Positions 41,510 to 51,284 of a DNA stretch of 64,000 nucleotides are shown in pieces. The position numbers and the translations under genes are program-made. The notes beneath the pieces were generated by a model. The model was given only the letters and a program-made list of their open reading frames with translations. It did no database searches and was not told the origin of the DNA. The DNA comes from Microbulbifer variabilis ATCC 700307 (GTDB lineage Bacteria; Pseudomonadota; Gammaproteobacteria; Pseudomonadales; Cellvibrionaceae): positions 1 to 64,000 of the forward strand of contig NZ_AQYJ01000029.1 of NCBI RefSeq assembly GCF_000380565.1, read 5' to 3'. Position 1 is the stretch's first letter; each line of letters begins with the position of its first letter.

Positions 41510-42279
41510 GCAGCAGATTAACCTGGATCTCCTTCAGCACAATTTTCCGGCGGGAAGTGCGTCGCTTTATGCGTATATGGCCGCAGACACTGGTGCCGCC
41601 AGTAATCACCATGTCATTGTATTTTGTGATTTTTGGTTCTCTCATTGGGAGCCGAATCGGAGATATGGGGGGTTATCCCTATATGGAATTTGTGGTGCCG
41701 GGTCTGATAATGATGTCGGTAATTACCAATTCTTATGCCAATGTTGTGTCCTCTTTTTATAGTGCCAAATTTCAGCGCAGTATTGAGGAGCTTTTGGTAT
41801 CACCCACTCCCAATTGGGCGGTAATGGCTGGATATGTACTTGGCGGCGTGGCGAGGGGCTTGATTGTCGGCTTGATTGTCACCCTGGTGGCGATGTTTTT
41901 TACATCGCTCAGTGTTGAGCATGTTGGCGTTACCATAGCTATCGTTTTCCTGACCGCAGTACTTTTCTCTTTGGCCGGGTTTATTAATGCTATCTACGCC
42001 AATAGCTTTGATGCTATTTCTATTATCCCCACCTTTGTATTGACCCCGCTCACATACTTGGGGGGTGTTTTCTACTCTATCGAATTGCTTTCGCCCTTTT
42101 GGCAAGGGCTGTCAAAGCTCAACCCGATTCTCTATATGGTGAATTCTTTCCGCTATGGGATACTGGGAGTTTCAGATATCAACGTGGCTTGGGCTTTTAT
42201 TGGGGTTTTGGTATTTATTGCACTTCTCGCCAGTTGGGGGCTCTACCTGATGAGTCACGGCAAGCGATTGAGGCATTGA
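41506..42279 (+). CDS. ABC-2 type permease (YadH-like)
   Basis: A 257-residue membrane subunit starting at GTG 41506, overlapping the ATPase gene by 4 bases. About six membrane helices can be seen, with the ABC-2 signature region VVPGLIMMSVITNSYANVVS and SIEELLVSPTPNWAVMAGY. The C-terminal third has TPLTYLGGVFYSIELL. Together with the ATPase it should form a 2+2 exporter; cargo is unknown. queF follows by 8 bases. Confidence 0.9.
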   Translation: MSSRLTWISFSTIFRREVRRFMRIWPQTLVPPVITMSLYFVIFGSLIGSRIGDMGGYPYMEFVVPGLIMMSVITNSYANVVSSFYSAKFQRSIEELLVSPTPNWAVMAGYVLGGVARGLIVGLIVTLVAMFFTSLSVEHVGVTIAIVFLTAVLFSLAGFINAIYANSFDAISIIPTFVLTPLTYLGGVFYSIELLSPFWQGLSKLNPILYMVNSFRYGILGVSDINVAWAFIGVLVFIALLASWGLYLMSHGKRLRH

Positions 42280-42287
42280 GGTTGATT

Positions 42288-43118
42288 ATGAGCAGAGAAG
42301 ATTGGCAGAACCTCCCGCTGGGTCGGGAAACCACTTACGAATCCACTTATAACCCGCAGTTGCTGCACCCAATCCAGCGTTCCATCTCCCGCGCGCAGCT
42401 GGGCCTGTCCGCGGGGGCCCTGCCATTTTTTGGTGAGGATGAATGGTGGGGCTTTGAGCTCTCCTGGCTGAACCCGAAGGGTAAGCCGCAGGTTGCAGTA
42501 GCGCGATTTAGCTTCCCTGCGGAAAGCCCCTGTATGGTTGAGTCCAAGTCGTTCAAGCTGTACCTCAACTCCTTTAATCAGAGTAAATTTGAGTCTTGGC
42601 GATTGGTTCAAGATACCCTGGCAAAGGACCTGGGCGAAGCTGTTGGAGCTGCGGTTGAGGTGAATCTCCTGGATGTGGAAGATGCTGCCCTGGCGGTAGA
42701 AAGACCGCAGGGTTTTTGCCTGGATGACCTGGATATTGCCGTGGAGCAATACCAGCCGGCCCAATCGCTACTCGCTTTGGAAGGAAGTGGGGAAGATGTC
42801 AGTGAAACCCTCTACAGCCACCTGTTGCGTAGTAACTGCCCGGTTACTGGCCAGCCGGACTGGGCCACGGTTATGGTGGAGTACAAGGGGCCGGCGCTGA
42901 AAAGAGAGGCGCTGCTGGCCTACATTGTTTCTTTCCGTGAGCACCAGGATTTCCATGAGCACTGCGTAGAGCGGATATTCTGCGATCTGCAGCAGTTGGC
43001 GGAATTTTCTGAGCTGACGGTATGTGCCCGCTATACACGTCGTGGTGGCCTGGATATTAACCCATTGCGTTCCACACGTATTGAGAAACCGCTGCCGCCG
43101 CGTTTCGCCCGCCAATAG
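42288..43118 (+). CDS. queF: NADPH-dependent 7-cyano-7-deazaguanine reductase QueF
   Basis: QueF reduces preQ0 to preQ1 in queuosine synthesis. The 276-residue protein is the long, two-domain YqcD type. The catalytic Cys lies in SNCPVTGQPDW and the QueF motif is EYKGP/ESKSFKLYLNSFNQ. The first domain has FSFPAESPCMVESKS. I chose ATG 42288 (MSREDWQNLPLGRET), the family start. It follows the ABC permease by 8 bases and may share its transcript. I see no preQ1 riboswitch. Confidence 0.95.
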   Translation: MSREDWQNLPLGRETTYESTYNPQLLHPIQRSISRAQLGLSAGALPFFGEDEWWGFELSWLNPKGKPQVAVARFSFPAESPCMVESKSFKLYLNSFNQSKFESWRLVQDTLAKDLGEAVGAAVEVNLLDVEDAALAVERPQGFCLDDLDIAVEQYQPAQSLLALEGSGEDVSETLYSHLLRSNCPVTGQPDWATVMVEYKGPALKREALLAYIVSFREHQDFHEHCVERIFCDLQQLAEFSELTVCARYTRRGGLDINPLRSTRIEKPLPPRFARQ

Positions 43119-43356
43119 TAATTTCTCTAGCTCTTATAGGCCTGGCACTAGCTGGGCCAGCTAAAGGCGCTTTTCTCCTTTTTATTTCCATCAATTGGCC
43201 AGCTTTGTAAAGGCTGGTACAGGATCAATACCAGTATTTCAGAGTCTTGAACTACGCTTTCTTGAATAAAACTGTGGGAAATATGCATCAGCTGCTGAAA
43301 TAGCACTTTTAATTTGAGCAGGCCGGGCCCGAGGGAGATGGAGTCAAGCCTTAGAT

Positions 43357-44778
43357 ATGGAAATCAATACACAATCCCCTGCGCTTCCTGCTGTGATTGT
43401 GTTTGCCATACAGGCTCTTTTTGCCCAGTCTTCGATTGCGCAGGTATATGTTGAGGCGGATCAGTTACTGCGTGTTATCGAGGATCAGCAGCGTCAGCTG
43501 GAAGAGCAGGAGGCACAAATCCAGCGGCAAAAAGCGGCTCTTGATGCCCTGCGCCAGCAGGTGGAGGAGCTGCGGCGCGCAATCCCCCAAGACCCTTCAC
43601 CCCCTCCTCGCATAAAAAACCATCCTCCCGAAATTTCACCCTCTGAATTGGAAGCGGCGATCGCCGAAGCACCAACAGACTGGCCAGGCTCAATTCAGGT
43701 AACTGGGACTGAGCTACGGATCAAGATAGGCGGCTTCGCGGAGCTGGATGCCAACTACGACACTGGTGCAATTGTGAGTCCGGCTGAATTTACTACCAGC
43801 GCTATTGTCACCAGTGACAGAACCGCAGCCGAAGGGGAGGATGGGCAGACCAATGTCAGTGTGCAGGTTTCGAGGTTAGAACTCGAGACCAAGATGCCCT
43901 GGGGGGGGAGGCAGATCAAGACTGAAACGACAATGGATTTCCTCAGGGATACCACTATTGCCGAGCCAATTTTACAGTTGCGTAAGGCTTATGGTCAGGT
44001 CAGCGATATCCTACTTGGTGGTGATTTACTGATCGGCCAGGACTGGTCCACATTCACTAATCTTAATGCCTGGCCAAACACCCTGGATTATGAGGGGCCA
44101 AATTCAATGCTGTCCCTGCGGCATCCTATTGTGCGTTGGCATCGCAAATATCACCCAACACTTACTCTGGAAGTTGCTTTGGAGGCGCCCGATGAGCGAG
44201 TGTTTGAGGGCGCTGTAGAAGTTTCTCGTTGGCCTGATGCGGTAGTCGCTGTTATCTCCCAGACGGACCGTTTTAATTTTCAAGGCAGTTTTATAGTGCG
44301 GGATTTACGTGGCAGTGGGGAACCACAATCCGCTGTTTCAGATACCGGGTGGGGAGTGAATTTGAGCGGTGTTATAGATATGCCTGGGCGCTTAGCTCCG
44401 GATTTCATTACATACTCCTTAAGCTTTGGGGCGGGATATGGGGGGCTCCTGAACGATTTTCCTGCAGATGCCTCTTATGATTTTTATGAAAACCGGCTGG
44501 AGGCGATTCCAACACTTGCCTGGTACATCGGCTACCAACATTGGTGGAGCCCATGCCTGTATACCGTCGCTACCTACGGATTGGTACAGCAGGATAATTT
44601 CGACTTTCAGCCTGGCTTTGCATTCCGGGAAACTCAATACAGCAGTATTAACCTGACATGGACTCCGACACCGCAATGGTTATTTGGTGTGGAGGCTCTC
44701 TACGGTACTCGGGAGGATAAGGATGGCGCCTACGGTTCGGTTTGGCGTACCCAATTCACTAGCCGAATTTCTTTTTAA
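43357..44778 (+). CDS. DcaP-like trimeric porin
   Basis: A 473-residue exported outer-membrane protein. Signal sequence to about residue 29 (cleavage near SIAQ), then an N-terminal coiled coil (residues 40-75, RQLEEQEAQIQRQKAALDAL), a Pro-rich linker, and a beta-barrel opening with KIGGFAELDANYDTG. The coiled coil plus barrel and the motif DFLRDTT...LRKAYGQ match DcaP-like porins, which take up small acids and peptides. It ends in RISF, with C-terminal Phe. A small lipoprotein gene follows at 12 bases. Confidence 0.85.
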   Translation: MEINTQSPALPAVIVFAIQALFAQSSIAQVYVEADQLLRVIEDQQRQLEEQEAQIQRQKAALDALRQQVEELRRAIPQDPSPPPRIKNHPPEISPSELEAAIAEAPTDWPGSIQVTGTELRIKIGGFAELDANYDTGAIVSPAEFTTSAIVTSDRTAAEGEDGQTNVSVQVSRLELETKMPWGGRQIKTETTMDFLRDTTIAEPILQLRKAYGQVSDILLGGDLLIGQDWSTFTNLNAWPNTLDYEGPNSMLSLRHPIVRWHRKYHPTLTLEVALEAPDERVFEGAVEVSRWPDAVVAVISQTDRFNFQGSFIVRDLRGSGEPQSAVSDTGWGVNLSGVIDMPGRLAPDFITYSLSFGAGYGGLLNDFPADASYDFYENRLEAIPTLAWYIGYQHWWSPCLYTVATYGLVQQDNFDFQPGFAFRETQYSSINLTWTPTPQWLFGVEALYGTREDKDGAYGSVWRTQFTSRISF

Positions 44779-44789
44779 GGGGATGGCCA

Positions 44790-45335
44790 GTGGTTATTAG
44801 AGGAGTTTTACTTCTGGCCTTCCTGTGTGTGTACAGCTGCCATTCTGCGAGAACCATAGTTATTCATAGCTGGCATTCTCCATATATAAGTGCACGCCCT
44901 CTGGGGAAAACTTTGGTATTGACCTACACAACGGTACCTCGTCCAATCGTTGGAATTCATGTTGAAGATGTTTGGATTGATGAATTGAGCCGCTACGAGA
45001 TACAGGCCTACTCCTGGAGTGATTTTGCAACGGGGCACGAGGTCCCATCCATGGAAGAGGTCGCCGAAGTGCTGGCAGCTTATCAATTCGATACGCTGTT
45101 AGTAACACAGCTAAGTGAGTTCAAACATTTGAACCGGAATATCTCTAACTCCCAGGTTGCCATAGTGGAAACCCGGCTCTATGAGGGCCCGAGTGAGGAG
45201 CTGTATTGGTCATTGAAAACTGAAACCTTTCTGGTGAATTACATTGACGGAGAAATTCGTCGGCCACGGGAGGGGGATGCTCTGGAGTATGTGGAGACGG
45301 TTCTTCAGGAAATGATGAAGGATGGTGTTTTCTAG
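44790..45335 (+). CDS. Small exported protein after the porin gene
   Basis: A 181-residue protein from GTG 44790 with AAGGGGA upstream. The signal sequence (IRGVLLLAFLCVYSC) ends with a possible lipobox, VYSC, so it may be a lipoprotein. The mature part resembles penicillin-binding lipoprotein-type alpha/beta proteins (LVLTYTTVPRPIVGIHVED; YQFDTLLVTQLSEF), with no clear family. Its 12-base gap from the porin gene implies one operon. Confidence 0.6.
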   Translation: MVIRGVLLLAFLCVYSCHSARTIVIHSWHSPYISARPLGKTLVLTYTTVPRPIVGIHVEDVWIDELSRYEIQAYSWSDFATGHEVPSMEEVAEVLAAYQFDTLLVTQLSEFKHLNRNISNSQVAIVETRLYEGPSEELYWSLKTETFLVNYIDGEIRRPREGDALEYVETVLQEMMKDGVF

Positions 45336-45573
45336 GGTGATAACTCTTCAATCGCCGATTAAATGTAATCGTCCGCCAGAAACTTAGCCCAGCAGGAGAG
45401 TACACGAGGTTAAAGAATATTTTAATCAGCTATTCTGGTGAGACAAGTCGCATAATAGTGCCCGGTGAGTACAGGGAGTACTTGGCTTTAAATCGTAGGG
45501 TGTCGCGACTGTTTTAGTGTAACCGGTAGCCTGAAATGGGTGCCAGCGAGTCCTTTCGTCGGTAGGCTTTACA

Positions 45574-46605
45574 ATGGATTGGAAAGTTGACACGCCAATG
45601 GGGTTTTCTCAGAACTTTATACAGTTTTTTAGGTGGTTTTCTCACTTTTTTCCCCGGCCAGTATTGGCTCTGCCCGTAATTATTTTGTTTTTACTGAATG
45701 CCAATCCCACCTTTGCATCCGAAAGCTTCCTGATGCCATTGGGTCCAGTGGCACATGAGCAGAAAACCCATTTCTTCTGGGCTACAGCCCTCACTATGGT
45801 GGCTGTGTTGCCCGTTTTTATTTTGGTGCCAATTATTTTATTTAAATACCGACGCAAAAAAGGTACCGGTATTTATACGCCCAAATGGGAGGTCTATGGC
45901 CCGCTGGAAGTCGTGATGTGGGGCGTGCCTTTCCTGGTTATTCTGGTGCTCTCGGTCATGCTTTGGCGTGCCACGATTAGCCTGGATCCTTACGAGGAAA
46001 TTCAAGGAGTGGTACCGCCTGTTAAGGTGGAAGTGGTGGGGCTCGATTGGAAGTGGCTGTTTATTTATCCCCAGCTGGAAATTGCCACGGTGGGGGAGTT
46101 AGTTGTCCCGGTACACACACCGGTATCTATGACTCTCACCAGTGATACGGTGATGCAGTCTTTTCTCATTGCAGCGTTGGCGGGACAAATTTATGTCATG
46201 CCAGGAATGACGACCAAGTTGAATTTTATTGCCACCAAGCTTGGGAAAACCCAGGGGGAAAACACCCAATTTACCGGGAAAGGTTTTACTGACCAAAAAT
46301 TTGATGTGTTAATTAAGAATGATGAGGATTTTCAGGCTTGGGTAGCACAAGTTCGCGCCTCAGGTATCCCGTTGAATGAGGATACTTACAATCGCCTGGC
46401 GACACGTACCACCCGTGAGGAGGCGCACAAAGAACTGGCCACGGCGCAAATGCCTGCCCAAGCCATTTATTTCACTCTCCCAGATGCCAGTCTCTTCCAG
46501 GATATAGTGATGCGCTACCACTCCGGTAAACCCCTCAGTATTGAGGAGCAGCCCGGCACCGAGAAATTTGGACGGGATAAGGAAGTGGAGGGCGCGCAAC
46601 CATGA
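45574..46605 (+). CDS. cyoA: Cytochrome bo3-type quinol oxidase subunit II
   Basis: Subunit II of the haem-copper quinol oxidase. The 343-residue protein has an N-terminal hydrophobic leader (residues ~25-48), two membrane helices (~65-92 and ~108-128), and a periplasmic cupredoxin domain. The CuA ligands of cytochrome c oxidases are absent, as in CyoA. Seen are DWKWLFIYPQLEIATV, SDTVMQSFLIAALAGQIYVMPGM and LNFIATKLG. Unlike E. coli CyoA I see no lipobox Cys in the leader. ATG 45598 is an alternative start. First gene of cyoABCD. Confidence 0.9.
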   Translation: MDWKVDTPMGFSQNFIQFFRWFSHFFPRPVLALPVIILFLLNANPTFASESFLMPLGPVAHEQKTHFFWATALTMVAVLPVFILVPIILFKYRRKKGTGIYTPKWEVYGPLEVVMWGVPFLVILVLSVMLWRATISLDPYEEIQGVVPPVKVEVVGLDWKWLFIYPQLEIATVGELVVPVHTPVSMTLTSDTVMQSFLIAALAGQIYVMPGMTTKLNFIATKLGKTQGENTQFTGKGFTDQKFDVLIKNDEDFQAWVAQVRASGIPLNEDTYNRLATRTTREEAHKELATAQMPAQAIYFTLPDASLFQDIVMRYHSGKPLSIEEQPGTEKFGRDKEVEGAQP

Positions 46606-48671
46606 ATGAATACGGTTGGTTGGGCAAACTAAACTGGGACTCCCTTGTTTTCAGTAAATTAATCACCGATCCCTCGGTGAGCGAATTTGTCGCCAGTACC
46701 GCCGGCAGTATCGTGATTATTGCCACTGTCGCAATTCTCGGCTTGCTGACCTGGTTCCGGGTATGGGGCACCCTCTGGTCCGAATGGCTTACCAGTACTG
46801 ATCACAAAAGAATTGGCATCATGTACATAGTGTTTGCACTGGTAATGATGACCAGGGGGCTGCTGGAAGGAATGGTAATGCGGGCGCAGCAGGCTGCCGC
46901 GCCAGATGGTTTTCTCTACGCCGATCACTTTGCCCAGCTATTCAGTACCCACGGCACCATCATGATATTTTTTGTTGCCGTACCTTTTGTGGTTGGGTTG
47001 GTTAACTATGCGATGCCATTACAGATTGGTGCACGGGATGTTGCTTTCCCTGTTCTCAATCAAATCAGCCTGGCAGTTACGGTTGCATCTGGAATTTTAT
47101 TAATGGTTTCCCTGGTGGTAGGGGAATTTTCCACTGGCGGTTGGTCTGCTTATCCACCTTATACCGGAGGGGATTTTAATCCAGGTGTCGGGCCCGATTA
47201 TTGGATATGGGCCATTGTGTTCTCGGGTGCCGGTACCACCCTCACGGGTATTAATTTCACCGTTACAATCATCAAATGTCGCGCTGCTGGAATGAAATTC
47301 TTCCGTATGCCGATGTTTTGCTGGACGGTACTTTGCTCCTCTATTTTGATGATATTTGCCATGCCACCCTTAAGTGTGGCGGCGTTGATGCTGGGTTTCG
47401 ATAGATACCTGGATTTCCACTTTTTCACCAATGATCTCGGTGGAAATATGATGAACTATGCCAATCTGTTTTGGCTGTTCGGGCACCCGGAAGTTTATTT
47501 GTTAGTGCTACCGGCCTACGGCATATTTTCCGAAGTTTTCTCTACCTTTTCTGCAAAGCGCTTGTATGGCTACAAGTCTCTGGTGATCGCCACTATGAGT
47601 ATTGGTGTGTTGAGCTTTACTGTATGGCTGCATCACTTCTTTACCATGGGTCAGAGCCCCACAATTAATATTGTGTTTGGTATTGCCACCATGTTGATTG
47701 CAGTTCCTACCGGAGTGAAGGTCTACGATTGGATGGCGACCATGTACCGGGGACGAATCCGTTTTACCACGCCGATGATTTACTCCATCGGGTTTTTGAT
47801 TTTATTTGTAATTGGTGGTCTATCCGGTGTGATCCTGGCTAATCCCACCGTGGATTTCCAGGTACACAATACCTTGTTCCTGGTGGCGCACTTCCACAAT
47901 GTTTTAATTCCGGGCGTGCTGTTTGGGTTGCTCGCCGGATACAACTATTGGTTCCCCAAGGCTTTTGGTTTTCGTCTCAATGACAAGCTTGGGCGCTGGT
48001 CGGCATTCCTTTGGGTTCTCGGTTTTATGCTGACGTTTTTCCCACTATATGGTGCTGGCCTGTTGGGAATGCCAAGGCGTTCCTTCAGTTATATGGACCT
48101 AACTTTCAAACCCTACATGCTGGTTGCATTTGTTGGAGCCATGGTGGTTTTGTGCGCATTAATCAGCTTGGTGGTGCAATTGGTAGTCAGCCTGAGAGAC
48201 AGGGATAAAAACCGTGTTCCAGTGGGGGACCCGTGGGATGGCCGGTCTCTGGAGTGGTCAATTCCTGCTCCAGCGCCTTCTTACAACTTTGCCGAACTGC
48301 CGAGGGTCACTGATCGGGACGAGTTTACCGAGGCCAAGGAACAGGGGCGCGCTTATCTGGCGCCAAAAGTCTACCGTGATATCGAAGTGCCAAAAAATAA
48401 TCCGCTGGGTTTTATCCTCTGTGTGTTGAGCGGCATCCTCATGTTTGCGCTGGTTTGGTATATCTGGTGGCTGGCACTGATATCCGCTGTGGCCATTATT
48501 GTTGCAGTAATAGCCTCCACTTTCCGTTGGGACAGTGAACGGGTAATCCCAGCAAGCCAGGTGCAGGAAGACACGGAAAAGTGGCTGGAGCAGGTGAAGA
48601 AGAGCAGGGCGGTTGGCAGGGATTTGGAAAATACCCCTGCCAATGTTGGGTACGCCAAGTTGGAGCACTAG
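46602..48671 (+). CDS. cyoB: Cytochrome bo3-type quinol oxidase subunit I
   Basis: Catalytic subunit with haem b, haem o3 and CuB. The 689-residue protein has all the ligand motifs: His in FSTHGTIMIF, GHPEVY with the cross-linked His-Tyr, LHHFFTMG, and AHFHNV. The quinone site of E. coli CyoB (Arg71, Asp75, His98, Gln101) appears as Arg, Glu, His, Gln (MMTRGLLEGM; ADHFAQLF), so it is a quinol and not a cytochrome c oxidase, with an Asp-to-Glu change. It overlaps cyoA by 4 bases. Confidence 0.96.
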   Translation: MNEYGWLGKLNWDSLVFSKLITDPSVSEFVASTAGSIVIIATVAILGLLTWFRVWGTLWSEWLTSTDHKRIGIMYIVFALVMMTRGLLEGMVMRAQQAAAPDGFLYADHFAQLFSTHGTIMIFFVAVPFVVGLVNYAMPLQIGARDVAFPVLNQISLAVTVASGILLMVSLVVGEFSTGGWSAYPPYTGGDFNPGVGPDYWIWAIVFSGAGTTLTGINFTVTIIKCRAAGMKFFRMPMFCWTVLCSSILMIFAMPPLSVAALMLGFDRYLDFHFFTNDLGGNMMNYANLFWLFGHPEVYLLVLPAYGIFSEVFSTFSAKRLYGYKSLVIATMSIGVLSFTVWLHHFFTMGQSPTINIVFGIATMLIAVPTGVKVYDWMATMYRGRIRFTTPMIYSIGFLILFVIGGLSGVILANPTVDFQVHNTLFLVAHFHNVLIPGVLFGLLAGYNYWFPKAFGFRLNDKLGRWSAFLWVLGFMLTFFPLYGAGLLGMPRRSFSYMDLTFKPYMLVAFVGAMVVLCALISLVVQLVVSLRDRDKNRVPVGDPWDGRSLEWSIPAPAPSYNFAELPRVTDRDEFTEAKEQGRAYLAPKVYRDIEVPKNNPLGFILCVLSGILMFALVWYIWWLALISAVAIIVAVIASTFRWDSERVIPASQVQEDTEKWLEQVKKSRAVGRDLENTPANVGYAKLEH

Positions 48672-48679
48672 GCTGACAA

Positions 48680-49312
48680 ATGAACGGAACCCCTTCGACC
48701 AGTAACCCCAGTGTAAACCCAGGCCAGGTGCCTGGGGCGATTCACAAAGACCCGGATATGGTGATCTTTGGGTTCTGGGTTTTTATGATGAGCGACCTCA
48801 TTTTCTTTGGGGTGGTCTTCGCCATCTATATCACCATGATTGGGGCTACCGCAGGTGGTCCTGGACCTAGGGAATTATTCGATTTTGGCAGTTTATTCGC
48901 GCAAACCATGTTGCTGCTTACCAGTAGCCTTACCGTGGGCATTGCAACTGTCACCATGAAGCACCAACGCAGCCAGGCGAGCTTTCTGTTCTGGGTGGTG
49001 GTAACCCTAATTTTGGGGTTGGGCTTCCTGACATTGGAGCTCTACGATTTCTCGCAAATGGCGGCACAGGGTGGTGTGCCCCAGCGCAGTGGCTATTTAT
49101 CAGCTTTCTTTGGCCTGGTGCCCTTACACGGCTTACATGTCAGCTTCGGCTGTTTATGGATGCTGGTGTTGATTGTGCAGATATGCAAAGTGGGTATGCT
49201 GGATATTATCAAGTTGCGCTTCCTGCGCCTGGCCCTTTTCTGGCACTTTCTGGACTTGATCTGGATCGGGATTTTCTCGGTTGTCTATTTTGGCGGATGG
49301 GTATATGGCTAA
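48680..49312 (+). CDS. cyoC: Cytochrome bo3-type quinol oxidase subunit III
   Basis: A 210-residue membrane protein with five predicted helices, matching CyoC: IFGFWVFMMSDLIFFGVVFA, TMLLLTSSLTVG, FFGLVPLHGLHVSFGCLWM, and the final LALFWHFLDLIWIGIFSVVY. It supports the proton-pumping core. It lies 8 bases after cyoB and overlaps cyoD by 8 bases. Confidence 0.94.
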   Translation: MNGTPSTSNPSVNPGQVPGAIHKDPDMVIFGFWVFMMSDLIFFGVVFAIYITMIGATAGGPGPRELFDFGSLFAQTMLLLTSSLTVGIATVTMKHQRSQASFLFWVVVTLILGLGFLTLELYDFSQMAAQGGVPQRSGYLSAFFGLVPLHGLHVSFGCLWMLVLIVQICKVGMLDIIKLRFLRLALFWHFLDLIWIGIFSVVYFGGWVYG

Positions 49313-49625
49313 TAAATCCGGTTACGCGGCCCATTTACGTACCTACCTAACCGGTTATGTTCTGTCGGTAGTGCTTACCATTGCGGCATTCTGGGCAGTT
49401 TTGGCAGTGGGGCGGGAAAATAAAAGCGTACTTATTTTGGTTGGTTTGCTTGGGGTAGCGCAACTGGCAGTGCAACTTAAGTGCTTCTTGAATGTTACAA
49501 CACAAAAAGAAGGACGGGACAACCTGGCCTTGGTTCTTTTTTCAACCCTGATTCTGCTGATCATTGTGGTAGGTACTGCATGGATTATGGGGAACCTGGC
49601 TGTGCGTATGCATACCACTATGTAA
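49305..49625 (+). CDS. cyoD: Cytochrome bo3-type quinol oxidase subunit IV
   Basis: A 106-residue protein with three membrane helices (~13-35, 39-57, 76-98), matching CyoD (HLRTYLTGYVLSVVLTIAAF; LVGLLGVAQLAVQLKCFLNV). I chose ATG 49305, overlapping the cyoC stop. No cyoE (haem o synthase) follows, although CyoB would need haem o; it must be elsewhere, as the next gene is on the other strand. Confidence 0.93.
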   Translation: MANKSGYAAHLRTYLTGYVLSVVLTIAAFWAVLAVGRENKSVLILVGLLGVAQLAVQLKCFLNVTTQKEGRDNLALVLFSTLILLIIVVGTAWIMGNLAVRMHTTM

Positions 49626-49650
49626 AGCTAATTGGCAGAAACCGGGCGAG

Positions 49651-51045
49651 CTAGATAATGACCTTGCTTTTGAGGCTTGAGGTGGCTTTCTCCAGGGATT
49701 GCAGCACCTTGCCCTTGTCATAATTACGTATCTTATCCAGATCCAGGTGCATAGAGAAACCCGGGGCGTGTTCTTCCAGGTAGCTTTGTTGACCACCGAG
49801 GTTTTTACGCAGGTCTGTCACCTGGTAAACCTTAACCGGGGTGCTGATGCCTTTAACAGTGATATGGCCTTTATCGCGGCACATAACTGTGTGCTTGATC
49901 ATTGCCCAGGTCTCATGGCTGATCAGGATTTCCCCTGGCTGGGCCGCACCCTCAAGGCGTGAAGCCAAGTTCACATGGGTGCCCATTACGGTATAGGACT
50001 GGTAGTTGGCTGTGCCAAAGATTCCAACAGTACAGTAACCTGTATTAATTCCCATTCGCACTTGCAAGGGGCGGGAGATCCCCTTGTTGTACCACTCCTG
50101 CTTCATCTCACGAACCCGCTTGCGCATGGCCAAGGCCATAGCGACACAGCGCAGAGCATCAGATTTGGGGCCCTTGCTTTCATCATCCCCAAATACCACC
50201 ATAACCGCATCACCGATAAATTTATCGATGGTGCCGCCGTATTGGCCGGCGATACGTGCCATTTCTGAAAGGTAGTTATTGAGCAATAGAGTAAAGGTTT
50301 CAGCCTCCAGCTCCTCGGTAAGCTGGCTGAAATCCTTGATGTCTGAAAAGAAAACTGTCAACAGCTTACGCTGTGTAGTCAGGGCCTCTTCATCACCAGT
50401 AGTAATAGAACGCCATAGGCGCTGCGGCAGATATTTGGAGAGTTTATAGGAGCGTACCTTACTTACACGTTGCTCGGTGGTGAGGGCATGATTGGCCTCC
50501 TTGAGCTGGCTGATTTGTCGGTGGGTAAAAAATGCATAGGCACATAGATAGGCGAGGATGCCTATTAAACTCACGGTGCTAATAGTGAGGTCGGCATTAA
50601 TCAACAGTGCCGGTCTGTGTATCAGGTAGCCAACTACAACACCGACGAGAAGGCCAGTGTTGTGTTCAAACCACTTTCTGCCACCGCCCTGAGTCAGGGC
50701 ATTGAGCTGCACCACAGTGACAAACAGCAATGATGGCAACATGCTGAAATTGGCTAATGCGATAGTGATACCAACAAATATGGTATCGATAAAGGATAGA
50801 CAGCGCCGGGTTTTATAGGCTTTTTTATCGCGGGACTTATAAAGCAGGAATTGGGCAAAGCCGCAATAAGCGAGTAGTAATACTGCTATGCCAATTGTAA
50901 TCAGCTTGTCCAGTTGCCATGGAGAAGACCAATCGACAGTATTTGCCAGGGTGCCCGTAGCCGCAAAACAAATTAAGGTGCGGAAATAGGTAGAGTAATG
51001 GGGGCTAATGCCCCGCTCTGTGTTCCCCTCAAGCTTGTCCTGCAT
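49651..51045 (-). CDS. Membrane-bound class III adenylate/guanylate cyclase
   Basis: A 464-residue protein: N-terminal membrane module with about six helices (residues ~20-175), a short coiled linker (HRQISQLKEANHALTTEQR), and a class III cyclase domain (about 235-425). The two metal Asp motifs are FFSDIKDFSQL and DKFIGDAVMVVFGDD. GINTGYCTVGIFG and NLASRLEGAAQPGEILIS are also seen. The substrate-specifying residues suggest adenylate, but I did not verify this. It is convergent with cyoD, 25 bases apart. Confidence 0.88.
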   Translation of the reverse strand: MQDKLEGNTERGISPHYSTYFRTLICFAATGTLANTVDWSSPWQLDKLITIGIAVLLLAYCGFAQFLLYKSRDKKAYKTRRCLSFIDTIFVGITIALANFSMLPSLLFVTVVQLNALTQGGGRKWFEHNTGLLVGVVVGYLIHRPALLINADLTISTVSLIGILAYLCAYAFFTHRQISQLKEANHALTTEQRVSKVRSYKLSKYLPQRLWRSITTGDEEALTTQRKLLTVFFSDIKDFSQLTEELEAETFTLLLNNYLSEMARIAGQYGGTIDKFIGDAVMVVFGDDESKGPKSDALRCVAMALAMRKRVREMKQEWYNKGISRPLQVRMGINTGYCTVGIFGTANYQSYTVMGTHVNLASRLEGAAQPGEILISHETWAMIKHTVMCRDKGHITVKGISTPVKVYQVTDLRKNLGGQQSYLEEHAPGFSMHLDLDKIRNYDKGKVLQSLEKATSSLKSKVII

Positions 51046-51284
51046 CTGTGGTTATCTTTTTGTCCGTTTAGCGGAATTATACATATAGCGAGCGGCCCGT
51101 AACCGGTTTCAATATCCCTGGCTTTTACTCGCAGTGCATCGATTTACTGGGCGAAGTGTACTCCTCCAAAAGCCAGATTGCTAAAAAACCGATATTTATA
51201 CTGGGTTTTAATACGGGGCGCACGTATGCGCTACGTAGGCTGGTTAGGGTACACTCCGCGCTCAGACTTCAACTGGAGAAAACG

